From an uncultured Clostridia bacterium (GTDB lineage: Bacteria > Bacillota > Clostridia > TANB77 > CAG-508), in the NCBI GenBank assembly GCA_934149165.1, contig CAKPDY010000019.1, forward strand, positions 1 to 32,108: a stretch of DNA of 32,108 bases. The letters are read 5' to 3'. The notes below the pieces were generated by a model. That model saw nothing but the letters and a program-made list of their open reading frames with translations, had not been told where the DNA came from and ran no database searches. This document shows, piece after piece, positions 7,484 to 16,109 of the stretch. The position numbers and the translations under genes were made by a program. Position 1 is the stretch's first letter. Each line of letters begins with the position of its first letter.

Positions 7484-7750
7484 ATGCCAAATATAAAATC
7501 AGCAATAAAACGTGTTAGTGTTATCGAAAAGAAAACATTAAGAAATAATATGATTAAATCAGGATATAAATCAGCAGTTAAAAAATTTGAACAAGCTATT
7601 GAAGCTGGTAATACTGAAGAAGCTAAAACTTTATTCTCACAAGCTACTAAAAAAATTGACCAAGCTTGCAATAAAGGAGTAATAGTAAAAAACACAGCTG
7701 CTAGAAAAAAATCTAATTTAGCAAAAAAATTAAATGCAATTAATGCATAA
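7484..7750 (+). CDS. rpsT: 30S ribosomal protein S20
   Basis: Small, very basic protein (88 residues) that binds 16S rRNA early in 30S assembly. The N-terminal MPNIKSAIKRV and the internal RNNMIKSGYKSAVKKFE, ending in NTAARKKSNLAKKLNAI, are characteristic of S20. The ribosome site CGGAGGTG lies at the expected spacing before ATG 7484. It is monocistronic: it has its own promoter at 7411-7439 and a 17-bp terminator hairpin directly after. C-ending and rare codons are nearly absent, as expected of a highly expressed gene in this genome. Confidence 0.97.
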   Translation: MPNIKSAIKRVSVIEKKTLRNNMIKSGYKSAVKKFEQAIEAGNTEEAKTLFSQATKKIDQACNKGVIVKNTAARKKSNLAKKLNAINA

Positions 7751-7790
7751 TCAAAAGTAAAAAATTGTGCACAGTTTTTTACGGAAAATT

Positions 7791-7845
7791 AAACGTAAAT
7801 TATAAGTAAAAAGTATTATAACTTATAATTTACGTTTTTATTTTA
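7791..7845. terminator. Bidirectional terminator between rpsT and the convergent small membrane gene
   Basis: A perfect 17-bp stem (7791-7807 with 7821-7837) has a 13-base loop and is followed on the plus strand by a T-rich tract. It sits between convergent genes. Confidence 0.8.
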
Positions 7846-7850
7846 TATTT

Positions 7851-8096
7851 TTAATCAGTTCCAATTTTATTAAATGCAATACCGCACATTATAATAGTTG
7901 CTATGTAAAATAAACCAGATTTAAAAATTGAAATACCTATGTAATATATTGATGGGTTATTATTTATGTTATATACTGATAATATAAAGCTGGCTATTAT
8001 GCATATTATAAAGGAAATTTTTATTCCGTTTTTCATAACTTTTATAATTTTTTTATCAACGTTTTTTAAATTATTCAAAATTTTTTCAAAATTCAT
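7851..8096 (-). CDS. Small two-helix membrane protein, unknown function
   Basis: An 81-residue protein with a charged, Asn/Lys-rich N-terminus (MNFEKILNNLKNVDKKI). It has two predicted transmembrane helices: residues about 27-44 (ISFIICIIASFILSVYNI) and 54-75 (IGISIFKSGLFYIATIIMCGI). It ends FNKIGTD. A purine-rich GAGATGA precedes the start, a weak ribosome site. The gene is convergent with rpsT and shares its terminator. Similar small proteins are common near rpsT in Clostridia in my experience, but I do not recognise a named family and assign no function. Confidence 0.65.
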   Translation of the reverse strand: MNFEKILNNLKNVDKKIIKVMKNGIKISFIICIIASFILSVYNINNNPSIYYIGISIFKSGLFYIATIIMCGIAFNKIGTD

Positions 8097-8259
8097 ATTA
8101 TCATCTCAACTTTCTTTTAGACATTATCTTAAATATATATTAACATAATATATATAATAAATGCAAATGTAATTTTTGGAAATAGTAACATAATACTCCT
8201 ATTGCCTTTTTAATAATATTTTTATATAATAAATAAAAAATATTATAGGAAAAGGTATT

Positions 8260-9126
8260 ATGAAAGAGCAAGAATTAAAATTAAAAAATATAAAATCATT
8301 CAATTTAAAAGATATATTTGAATGTGGTCAATGCTTTAGATGGAATGAAAATAAAGATAGTAGTTATACAGGAATAGTAAAAAATAATGTTATAAAAATA
8401 TATCAAAACAACAATAATTTAATTGTTAAAAGCTATGGGGAAGATAATATTGAAGAGTTATTTAATTTTTATTTTGATATGAATACTGACTATGAAAAAA
8501 TAAAAATTAAATTAAGCCAAATAGATAGTTATATGTTAGAAAGTATAAAATATGGAGAAGGAATTAGAATTTTAAATCAAGATTTATGGGAAACAATAAT
8601 GTCTTTTATAATTTCAGCAAATAATAATATTCCAAGAATAAAGGGAATTATTGAAAAATTGAGTAGAACATATGGAAATGAAATAATATGGAATAATGAA
8701 AAATATTATTCTTTTCCAACAGTTAATCAATTAAGCAAAGCAACAGTTGAAGATTTTAGAAAATTAGGATTAGGATTTAGAGATATAAGAATGTATGAAA
8801 CTACAAAAATGATTTTAGAAAGGCAAATAGATTTAGAAAAATTACATCAAGAAAAAGATACTAATATAGTAAGAGAGGAGTTACTTAAATTATCAGGAGT
8901 AGGACCTAAAGTTGCGGATTGTATTTTATTATTTTCTACATTAAAAAGGTTTGATGTTTTCCCAATAGATGTATGGGTTAGAAGAGTTATGAATGAGTTA
9001 TATATTAAAAATACAGATGAAACTAAAGTAAGTAAAAAACAAATTTTAGAAATAGCACAAGAAAAATTTGGGAATTTAAGTGGTATTGCTCAGCAATATT
9101 TATTTTATTGGAGGAAAAATATATGA
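8260..9126 (+). CDS. 8-oxoguanine DNA glycosylase/AP lyase, OGG1 type
   Basis: A 288-residue base-excision enzyme that removes 8-oxoguanine from DNA and nicks the resulting abasic site. The N-terminal domain has CGQCFRW, matching OGG1 proteins. A helix-hairpin-helix motif, LSGVGPKVADCILLF, places the catalytic lysine at Lys217, and PIDVW carries the catalytic aspartate at Asp237. Both residues are conserved. The stop codon overlaps the addB start as ATGA (9123-9126), implying translational coupling with a recombination nuclease gene: a compact repair operon. The ribosome site is GGAAAAGG just upstream of ATG 8260. The family is common in Clostridia, where it serves in place of MutM. Confidence 0.93.
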   Translation: MKEQELKLKNIKSFNLKDIFECGQCFRWNENKDSSYTGIVKNNVIKIYQNNNNLIVKSYGEDNIEELFNFYFDMNTDYEKIKIKLSQIDSYMLESIKYGEGIRILNQDLWETIMSFIISANNNIPRIKGIIEKLSRTYGNEIIWNNEKYYSFPTVNQLSKATVEDFRKLGLGFRDIRMYETTKMILERQIDLEKLHQEKDTNIVREELLKLSGVGPKVADCILLFSTLKRFDVFPIDVWVRRVMNELYIKNTDETKVSKKQILEIAQEKFGNLSGIAQQYLFYWRKNI

Positions 9127-12100
9127 GTTTTAGATTAATATATGGAAAATCAGGTGTTGGAAAAAGTACATATATGTATAATGAAATAAAGGAAAAAATA
9201 AATTGTGAAAATAAAATTTATATAATTACACCAGAACAGTTTTCATTTACAGCAGAAAAAAAATTATTAGAAACATTAGGTAATAGAGCTGTTTTAAATG
9301 CAGAAGTTCTAACTTTCAATAGAATGGCATATAGAGTTGCATCAGAAGTTGGAGGAACAGCAAAGGTTGAATTATCAAGCTCAGGTAAAGCTATGCTTAT
9401 TTATAATATATTGGAAACTAAAAAAAGTAAGTTAAAATTTTTAGGAAAGTCAGAAGAAAATATTGATTTAATAATAGAACAAATTACAGAGTTTAAAAAA
9501 CATGGAGTTTCAGTTGATGATTTAAACAAAATAAAGGAAGAAACAGATAATGATTATTTAAAACTAAAACTGCAAGACATGTTGCAAGTGTATACTGATT
9601 TTGAAAAGGTTATAGAAAATAAATATATAGATGAAAATGATAATTTAACACGTTTAGCAAATCAGCTTAATGATGTTTCAATTTTTGATAATACATTAAT
9701 TTATATAGATGAGTTTGTTGGTTTTACAAAACAAGAATATGAAATAATTAAACAATTATCATATAAAGCACAAGATGTTACTGTTGCAATATGCTCAGAC
9801 TCTATTGAAGAAGCAATAGCTCCTGAAAATGATGTATTTTATTCAAATAAATTAACAATTTCTCGTTTATTAGATTTAATGAAAGAAGCAAAAATAACCA
9901 TAGATGAACCTATTTTTCTAAAAGAACCTTATAGATTTAAAAATAATGAATTGAAACATTTAGAAAAAAATTTATATAGTGTTCCATATAAAAAATATGA
10001 AAATACACCAGAAAACATAGAATTATTTTTAGCTAATAATCAGTATTCAGAAATAGAAAATATTGCTATAAATATAGTGAAATTAGTGCAAAAAAAGGGT
10101 TATAGATATAAAGATATTTCAGTTATTACTAAGAATTTAGATGTATATTCAAATTTGGTAAAAGTAATATTTAACAAATATCAAATACCAGTATTTATAG
10201 ATGAAAAAAATGATTTAAATCAAAATATTATTGTAAAATATTTATTATCAATTTTAGAAATTTTTGCGAGAAATTGGTCTTATGAATCAGTTTTCAATTA
10301 TGTAAAAACAGGTTTTCTAGATATTTCAAAACAAGAAATTTTTGCATTAGAGAATTATTGTCAAAAATGGGGAATAAAAAATAGTAAATGGTATAAACAA
10401 GAATGGAATTTTAAAGATGAGGATGATGAGAATAAGGCAAAAATACAAAGGTTTAGAGAGTTAAGAAAAATAATAGTAAATCCATTGCTAGAATTTAAAG
10501 AAGATTTAAAAGGTACAAATGAAGTAAAACTTATTACAACAAAATTATATAATTTTTTAATAAAAAATGAAATAGACAAAAAATTTGAGGAGAAGATAGA
10601 AGAATTAAAACAATTAGGACAAACTGAATTTGCAACACAATATGAAACTAGTTGGAAAATTATAATGGGAGTATTAGATGAAATTGTTTTAGTTTTTGGA
10701 AATGAAAAAGTAAGTTTTGATAAATATATGCAAATTTTAAAAACAGGGCTTGCAAGTAGTGATTTAGGAAAGATTCCTGGAACACAAGATCAAGTTATAA
10801 TAGGTGATGTTGATAGGTCTAGAAGTCATAAAGTTAAAGCAATATTTATTATAGGATTAAATGATGGAATGTTTCCAACAGTTCATAAAAATGAAGGTTT
10901 TTTCAATGATAATGATAGACAATATCTAAAAGAAAATGGAGTAGAACTTGCAAGAAATACGGTTGAAAGTTTATATGAGGATAATTTTAATATTTACAAA
11001 GCATTTACAACAGCAGAAGAAAAATTGTTTTTATCTTATTCATCATCAGATTCAGAAGGGAAGACTTTAAGAGGGTCTATATTGGTATCAAAAATTAAAA
11101 AGATATTTCCAATGCTAGAGGAACATAGTGATATTATTGAAAAAACATCTGAAATATTAATTGAAAATACTACATTTGATGAGTTATTGAATAAGTTGGG
11201 TGAATATCGTGATACAGGTGAAATAGAAGATGAATGGGTTGAAGTATATAATTATTATAAAAATAATCCTATGTGGAAATATAAATTAGAAAAGGCAATG
11301 GAAGCTTTAAGTTATACAAACAAACCAGATAAAATTAATGAAAAAAATATTCAGAAGATGTATGGAGATACACTTCATACAAGTGTATCAAGGCTTGAAC
11401 AATATCAAGCATGTCATTTTGCGTATTATTTAAAGTATGGATTACAATTATCGGAAAAAGACAATTTTAAAATAAATCCAATAGATACAGGAACATTTAT
11501 GCATGATGTTATTGATGACTTTTTTAATAAGATTAGGGAAAAATCATTTAATATTAAGGAATTGTCTGAAGAAGAGATTAATGAAATTGTTGAAGAGATT
11601 ATTGATGAAAAACTAAATCTTAATAAAAACTTCATTTTTTCAAGTTCACCTAAATATAAATCACTTAGTACAAGGTTAAAAAGAGTTGTTTTAAAATCAA
11701 TGAAATATATAGTAGAAAGCTTAAAATATAGTAAATTTGAAGTGCTTGGGAATGAAGTGGAATTTAAAGAAGGTAAAGAATATAGCCCAATAACAATTGA
11801 ACTAGAAAGTGGGCAAAAGGTTGAAATAACAGGAAAGATAGATAGAATTGATATTGCTAAATTAGATAATGATAAATATGTTAGAATAATTGATTATAAA
11901 TCATCAGCCAAAAATATTGATTTGAATCAAGTTTATGCTGGTTTGCAGTTACAGTTAATTACATATTTGGATGCTGTATGCCAAGAGGAAGATTTAATGC
12001 CTGCAGGGGTGTTGTACTTTAATTTGATAGATCCTACTATAAAGTCTAAGAAAAGTTTGACTGATGAGGAGATAGAGGATAAAATTAGGAAAAAATTTAA

Positions 12101-12494
12101 AATGCAGGGATTAATTTTGGCAGATGTGGATATAGTAAAAATGATGGATACGAAGTTGGAAACAGGTTCTTCTGATGTGATTCCGGCATATATTGGAAAA
12201 GAGGGAACTTTAAGTAATAATCGTTCTAGTGTGGTTAATAGGAAACAGTTTGAATATTTGCAAAAATATACTAATAGGTTGATTAAACAAATATCTAGTG
12301 AAATATTTAGTGGTAATATTGATATAAACCCATATTATAATACAAAAAATAAAAGAACACCTTGTGAATATTGTTCATATAAATCTATTTGTAATTTTAA
12401 TACAAGTGATTGTAAAAATAGATATAATTACATAAATAATCTTCAAAAAGAAACAATTTTAGAAATGATAAATAATAATATGGAGGAAAAATAA
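9123..12494 (+). CDS. addB: AddB, helicase-nuclease subunit B
   Basis: A 1123-residue subunit of the AddAB complex, which processes double-strand DNA breaks for RecA-dependent repair. Walker A is GKSGVGKST near residues 8-16. The C-terminal nuclease has the DRIDI and RIIDYKSS motifs near 900-927. The iron-sulfur cluster ligands are all present: Cys764, and Cys1081, Cys1084 and Cys1090 (C-x2-C-x5-C). I use ATG 9123 because GGAGGA at 9110-9115 spaces correctly to it; a TTG at 9108 is too early. The gene overlaps the glycosylase by 4 bases and is followed without a gap by pgeF. The usual partner addA is not adjacent and not in the window, which is unusual because addB and addA normally adjoin. 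Confidence 0.96.
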   Translation: MSFRLIYGKSGVGKSTYMYNEIKEKINCENKIYIITPEQFSFTAEKKLLETLGNRAVLNAEVLTFNRMAYRVASEVGGTAKVELSSSGKAMLIYNILETKKSKLKFLGKSEENIDLIIEQITEFKKHGVSVDDLNKIKEETDNDYLKLKLQDMLQVYTDFEKVIENKYIDENDNLTRLANQLNDVSIFDNTLIYIDEFVGFTKQEYEIIKQLSYKAQDVTVAICSDSIEEAIAPENDVFYSNKLTISRLLDLMKEAKITIDEPIFLKEPYRFKNNELKHLEKNLYSVPYKKYENTPENIELFLANNQYSEIENIAINIVKLVQKKGYRYKDISVITKNLDVYSNLVKVIFNKYQIPVFIDEKNDLNQNIIVKYLLSILEIFARNWSYESVFNYVKTGFLDISKQEIFALENYCQKWGIKNSKWYKQEWNFKDEDDENKAKIQRFRELRKIIVNPLLEFKEDLKGTNEVKLITTKLYNFLIKNEIDKKFEEKIEELKQLGQTEFATQYETSWKIIMGVLDEIVLVFGNEKVSFDKYMQILKTGLASSDLGKIPGTQDQVIIGDVDRSRSHKVKAIFIIGLNDGMFPTVHKNEGFFNDNDRQYLKENGVELARNTVESLYEDNFNIYKAFTTAEEKLFLSYSSSDSEGKTLRGSILVSKIKKIFPMLEEHSDIIEKTSEILIENTTFDELLNKLGEYRDTGEIEDEWVEVYNYYKNNPMWKYKLEKAMEALSYTNKPDKINEKNIQKMYGDTLHTSVSRLEQYQACHFAYYLKYGLQLSEKDNFKINPIDTGTFMHDVIDDFFNKIREKSFNIKELSEEEINEIVEEIIDEKLNLNKNFIFSSSPKYKSLSTRLKRVVLKSMKYIVESLKYSKFEVLGNEVEFKEGKEYSPITIELESGQKVEITGKIDRIDIAKLDNDKYVRIIDYKSSAKNIDLNQVYAGLQLQLITYLDAVCQEEDLMPAGVLYFNLIDPTIKSKKSLTDEEIEDKIRKKFKMQGLILADVDIVKMMDTKLETGSSDVIPAYIGKEGTLSNNRSSVVNRKQFEYLQKYTNRLIKQISSEIFSGNIDINPYYNTKNKRTPCEYCSYKSICNFNTSDCKNRYNYINNLQKETILEMINNNMEEK

Positions 12495-13352
12495 ATGAGT
12501 GACTTATCTAATAATATTGTAATTCATATAAAAAAAGATGAATGCGAATATTTGCAATTTAAAGAACTACTTAAATATGGAATAAAACATGCATATGGAT
12601 TAATTCCAGGGAATTATAGAACTTTAGGAAATAATGTTGATAAAAATAAATATAATAATGCAATTGAAAATTACAAAGTATTATGTGATGCTATAAATGT
12701 TGATTATAAAAATTTAATTAAACCTGTACAAAGTCATACTAATAATGTTGAAATTGTAGATGAAAAGATTGATATTAATGAGGCTAATATTTTAAATAAT
12801 ATATATAAACCAAATTATGAAAGTTTTAAATTTAATAATACAGATGGTTTAATAACCACAAACAGCAATGTTATTCTTGGAACTACAAATGCAGATTGCA
12901 TATTATTACTTATTTATGATCCAGTAAAAGGTGTTATAGCAAATGTTCACTCAGGATGGAGAGGAACTTTTAAAAAAATAGCTGTTAATACAATAAATAA
13001 GATGTGTTCTATATATAATTGTAATCCGAAGGATATTATATGTTGTATTTGCCCAAGTATTAGAAAATGTCATTTTGAAGTTGAAGATGATGTTAAAAAT
13101 ATGTGTGTAGAAATTTTTGAAAATACTGGAAAGTTAAACGATATAATTCAATTTGCAGGTATTAAAAATAATAAAAATAAATGGATGATAGATACCGTAC
13201 TAATTAATAAAATTATGTTGAAAGAATGTGGATTAAAAGAAGAAAATATTATAGATTGTGGCATTTGTAGTGTTTGCAATTCAAAAAATGTGCATTCATA
13301 TCGTGTGGAAGGTAAAAATTTTGGATTATCAACAGCTATAATATCAAAATAA
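12495..13352 (+). CDS. pgeF: Peptidoglycan editing factor PgeF (laccase-domain, YfiH family)
   Basis: A 285-residue purine-nucleosidase-like protein of the former multicopper polyphenol oxidase group. PgeF prevents misincorporation of L-Ser in place of L-Ala into the peptidoglycan stem. The metal/active-site residues are visible: His81 in QSHTNN, Cys135 in NADCILL and His152 in HSGWRG. The tail has CSVCNSKNVHSYR, typical of the family. The ATG follows the addB stop directly and uses GGAGGA inside the last addB codons, so translation is probably coupled. The protein is somewhat long, with an insertion around residues 85-110. Cytoplasmic; no signal peptide. Confidence 0.92.
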   Translation: MSDLSNNIVIHIKKDECEYLQFKELLKYGIKHAYGLIPGNYRTLGNNVDKNKYNNAIENYKVLCDAINVDYKNLIKPVQSHTNNVEIVDEKIDINEANILNNIYKPNYESFKFNNTDGLITTNSNVILGTTNADCILLLIYDPVKGVIANVHSGWRGTFKKIAVNTINKMCSIYNCNPKDIICCICPSIRKCHFEVEDDVKNMCVEIFENTGKLNDIIQFAGIKNNKNKWMIDTVLINKIMLKECGLKEENIIDCGICSVCNSKNVHSYRVEGKNFGLSTAIISK

Positions 13353-13387
13353 AAGTAATATAAAAAGTATAAAATGGAGATGAAAAA

Positions 13388-14653
13388 ATGAATGAAGTAA
13401 AAGAATTGGCAAGTTATTGTTTGGGGTGTAAAGTAAAGCCATGTAGTACAGGCTGTCCATTAGAAAATGATATACCAGAATTTATAAAATATATTAAAGA
13501 AAATAATTATGAAAATGCATATAAAATATTAAGTAAAACAACTGTATTACAATCAATATGTGGAAGAATTTGTCCTCATATGAGTCAATGTATGGGAAAA
13601 TGTGTTAGAGGAATTAAAGGTATACCAGTTTCTATTGGAGAATTAGAGGCTTTTGTTGGTGATATGGCAATTAAGAATAATTATAAAATGGCTGATTTAG
13701 AAATTAATAATACACAAAATAATACTAAAAAAATTGCAATTATAGGAAGTGGACCTGCTGGTTTAACATGTTCTGCATTTTTAGCACGTTATGGTTTTAA
13801 TGTAACAATATTTGAAAAATACAGTAAATTAGGTGGATTATTAAGATATGGAATACCAGAATTTAGGTTACCAAAACATATACTTGATAATGCAATTAAT
13901 AAAATATTAAATTTAGGTATTAAAGTTGAATATGAAAAAGAATTGGGAAAAAATTTAAAATTATGTGATTTAGAAAAAGAGTTTGATGCAGTATTTATAG
14001 CAATAGGGGCTAATATACCATGGAAAATGGAAATTCCTGGAGAAAACCTTTGTGGTGTATATGGTGGAAATACGTTATTAGAAAAAAATATACATCCAAA
14101 TTACAATAATAAAAAAATTGCTGTAATAGGTGGTGGAAATGTTGCAATGGATTGTGCTAGAACTATAAATAAAATGGGAGCCAAAAGTGTTACTATTATT
14201 TATAGAAGAGCAGAAGAACAAATGCCAGCAGAAAAGAAGGAAATAGAACAAGCAAAAAGTGAAGGAGTTGAATTTCTTTTTCAAACAAATGTAGTAAAAA
14301 TATTAGGTGATAGTAAAGAAGAACAAAATGTAAAAAAAATAGAATGTGTAAAAACTAAATTAGTACAAAAAGAAGGTGAAACAAGATTATCTCCAGTAGA
14401 TATTGAAGGAAGCAATTATGTAATAGATATGGATTATGTTGTAATGGCTATAGGTTCTACAGTTGAGAAAGATGTTGTTGAAAGTTTAAATTTGGAAACA
14501 GATAAAAAAGGTTATATAAAAGTGAATGAAAATTATCAAACATCAAAACCAAAAATATTTGCTGGTGGAGATTTAGTAGGCACAAAGGCTACAGTAGCTT
14601 GGGCTGCAGAAACTGGGAAAACTGTTGCTAAATATATAAAAGATAATTTATAA
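13388..14653 (+). CDS. GltD-like FAD/NAD(P)H-dependent oxidoreductase with N-terminal Fe-S domain
   Basis: A 421-residue flavoprotein resembling the small subunit of glutamate synthase and the NfnL/SudA group. The N-terminus has Cys11, Cys14, Cys19 and Cys23 plus a second cysteine cluster (CGRICPHMSQC) for iron-sulfur clusters. The FAD fold is at GSGPAGLT near 119-126, with LGGLLRYGIPEFRLP after it. The NAD(P)H fold is at GGGNVAMDCAR near 247-257. The C-terminal FAD motif is FAGGDLVG. It lies 35 bases after pgeF with its own GGAGATG ribosome site. No large glutamate synthase subunit or NfnS partner is adjacent, so glutamate synthesis cannot be assumed; a free-standing electron-transfer role is equally possible. 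Confidence 0.88.
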   Translation: MNEVKELASYCLGCKVKPCSTGCPLENDIPEFIKYIKENNYENAYKILSKTTVLQSICGRICPHMSQCMGKCVRGIKGIPVSIGELEAFVGDMAIKNNYKMADLEINNTQNNTKKIAIIGSGPAGLTCSAFLARYGFNVTIFEKYSKLGGLLRYGIPEFRLPKHILDNAINKILNLGIKVEYEKELGKNLKLCDLEKEFDAVFIAIGANIPWKMEIPGENLCGVYGGNTLLEKNIHPNYNNKKIAVIGGGNVAMDCARTINKMGAKSVTIIYRRAEEQMPAEKKEIEQAKSEGVEFLFQTNVVKILGDSKEEQNVKKIECVKTKLVQKEGETRLSPVDIEGSNYVIDMDYVVMAIGSTVEKDVVESLNLETDKKGYIKVNENYQTSKPKIFAGGDLVGTKATVAWAAETGKTVAKYIKDNL

Positions 14654-14702
14654 CATATAAAAAAATCAATACCTTAATATATAAAAAAGGGAGAGATGAA
14701 TA

Positions 14703-15518
14703 TTGAATATTATTGAAAACATAAAAAGTTTTTTTAAAAAAATAAGTAATGATAATATTAGTGAATATACAGCACAATGTGCATATTATACTATTTTATC
14801 ATTTATACCTTTTTTAATTTTAGTGGTAACATTAGTTCAATATACACCAATATCTAAAGAAATGTTAATATCAATAATACAACAAATAATACCAACTACT
14901 ATGATTGATGCAACAATAGATATTGTACAAGAGGTATACTCAAAATCTATTGGAACAGTATCAATTTCTTTAATATTTGTGTTGTGGTCATCTGGAAAGG
15001 GATTTTATGCCCTTTCTAAGGGAATTCAAAATATTTATAAACCACAAAAAGAATTTAATTATTTTTATATGAAGTTGGTTTCAATAATTTGCACAATATT
15101 ATTGGTAATTATAATAATATTGACTTTATTAATTTCTGTTTTTGGAAATAGCATAGTTGAAATGATTCATTTAAAATGGAATATTCCAATTTTTGTATAT
15201 CAAGTGTTAAAAATTACAAGGGTTGGTATATATTTTGTATTATTTTTAATAATATTAATTATGTATAGATTTATATCAAATAGTAAAGTAAGTTTAAAAA
15301 GTCATATTCCTGGAGCAATTATTGCAACATTAGGTTGGTATGTTGTTTCATTGTTCTTTTCACTATATATAGAAGCTTATGTTGGTTTTTCTGTAGTATA
15401 TGGAAATTTAACTACTATTACTTTAGCAATGATGTGGTTATATATTTGTATGTATTTCATTTTAATAGGAGCGGAGTTTAATAAAATTTTATGTATTGAA
15501 AAAAATAAAAAAATATGA
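14703..15518 (+). CDS. YihY/BrkB-family integral membrane protein, TTG start
   Basis: A 271-residue polytopic inner-membrane protein with about six hydrophobic segments. Motifs typical of the YihY/BrkB family are visible: AQCAYYTILSFIPFLILV near the start, FVLWSSGKGFYALSKGIQNIY in the middle, PGAIIATLGWYVVSLFFSLYI, and VYGNLTTITLAMMWLYICMYFILIGAEFN near the end. The family was once misnamed RNase BN; transport or envelope roles are suspected. The start is TTG at 14703, 8 bases after AAGGGAGAG. The nearby ATG at 14696 opens a seven-codon dead end. The protein is probably independent of its neighbours, which are separated by 50-65 bases on each side. Confidence 0.9.
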   Translation: MNIIENIKSFFKKISNDNISEYTAQCAYYTILSFIPFLILVVTLVQYTPISKEMLISIIQQIIPTTMIDATIDIVQEVYSKSIGTVSISLIFVLWSSGKGFYALSKGIQNIYKPQKEFNYFYMKLVSIICTILLVIIIILTLLISVFGNSIVEMIHLKWNIPIFVYQVLKITRVGIYFVLFLIILIMYRFISNSKVSLKSHIPGAIIATLGWYVVSLFFSLYIEAYVGFSVVYGNLTTITLAMMWLYICMYFILIGAEFNKILCIEKNKKI

Positions 15519-15583
15519 TAAAATATAAATATTAAAAATCGCATAACTTTAAAAATTAATTAATTTTAAGGGAGGATTTACAA

Positions 15584-16051
15584 ATGCCAGAATTATATGT
15601 TGTTTTAACCATACTGTTTTTTATATTAGGTGTTGACCTTGCATTGCTCCGGAACAAAATAAGAATAGCGTTATACATAAAAACATTTGAAAAAAATACT
15701 AAAATATATCTTGAATACTATGAACACATAAGAGAAATTATCTTAAGCAAAGATATTGAAATAGAAGAGCTTTATGATAAATTATGTGAAACATATTCTG
15801 AAAGAAATGTGGAAAGGTATTCAAATAAAATGGTGCTGTTTTTTTCTGGAAGAGGAGACATAATGTTTGAAACAGGTGAACAGCTTAGAATGGAAATAAT
15901 GAAATATGGAAGTGCATTGTTAAAAAAATATGAAACTATAAAAGATTTTGTAGATGAATCATATGAAAATGAAAATATTGCAAAAGTAAAAGAAGTTATT
16001 TTTGAAGTCAGACGTATAAAGTGGCAGTTGGGTGAAAAGTTTATGTGGTAA
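15584..16051 (+). CDS. N-terminally anchored protein of unknown function (155 residues)
   Basis: Residues 3-24 form one hydrophobic helix, probably an N-terminal membrane anchor. The rest is charged and mostly helical (EIREI.., EIEELYDKL, VFEVRRIKWQLGEKF). The ribosome site GGGAGG precedes ATG 15584. I do not recognise the family. The gene contains the only in-frame CGG codon of the window that is read through normally (CTC-CGG-AAC, 15647-15655). Skipping its first base would give a stop four codons later. It also uses CTC, CTG and CTT leucine codons more than its neighbours do, hinting at a slightly different history. It ends just before a hairpin shared with leuS. Confidence 0.72.
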   Translation: MPELYVVLTILFFILGVDLALLRNKIRIALYIKTFEKNTKIYLEYYEHIREIILSKDIEIEELYDKLCETYSERNVERYSNKMVLFFSGRGDIMFETGEQLRMEIMKYGSALLKKYETIKDFVDESYENENIAKVKEVIFEVRRIKWQLGEKFMW

Positions 16052-16056
16052 TTAAT

Positions 16057-16090
16057 AAAACGGTGTCTTATAATAAGGCACCGTTTTCAC
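16057..16090. terminator. Bidirectional terminator between the 155-residue protein gene and leuS
   Basis: AAAACGGTG (16057-16065) pairs with CACCGTTTT (16079-16087), with a partly paired inner part. The genes on each side converge on it. Confidence 0.8.
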
Positions 16091-16109
16091 ATTTTATTTA
16101 CAAATATAT

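Noticed and set aside
7330..7695. Minus-strand 121-residue ORF over rpsT
   Set aside because: It overlaps the S20 gene and its promoter completely and has no recognisable protein features.
14696..14716. ATG at 14696 as start of the YihY-family gene
   Set aside because: It is out of frame and stops after six codons; TTG 14703 has the correct frame and ribosome-site spacing.
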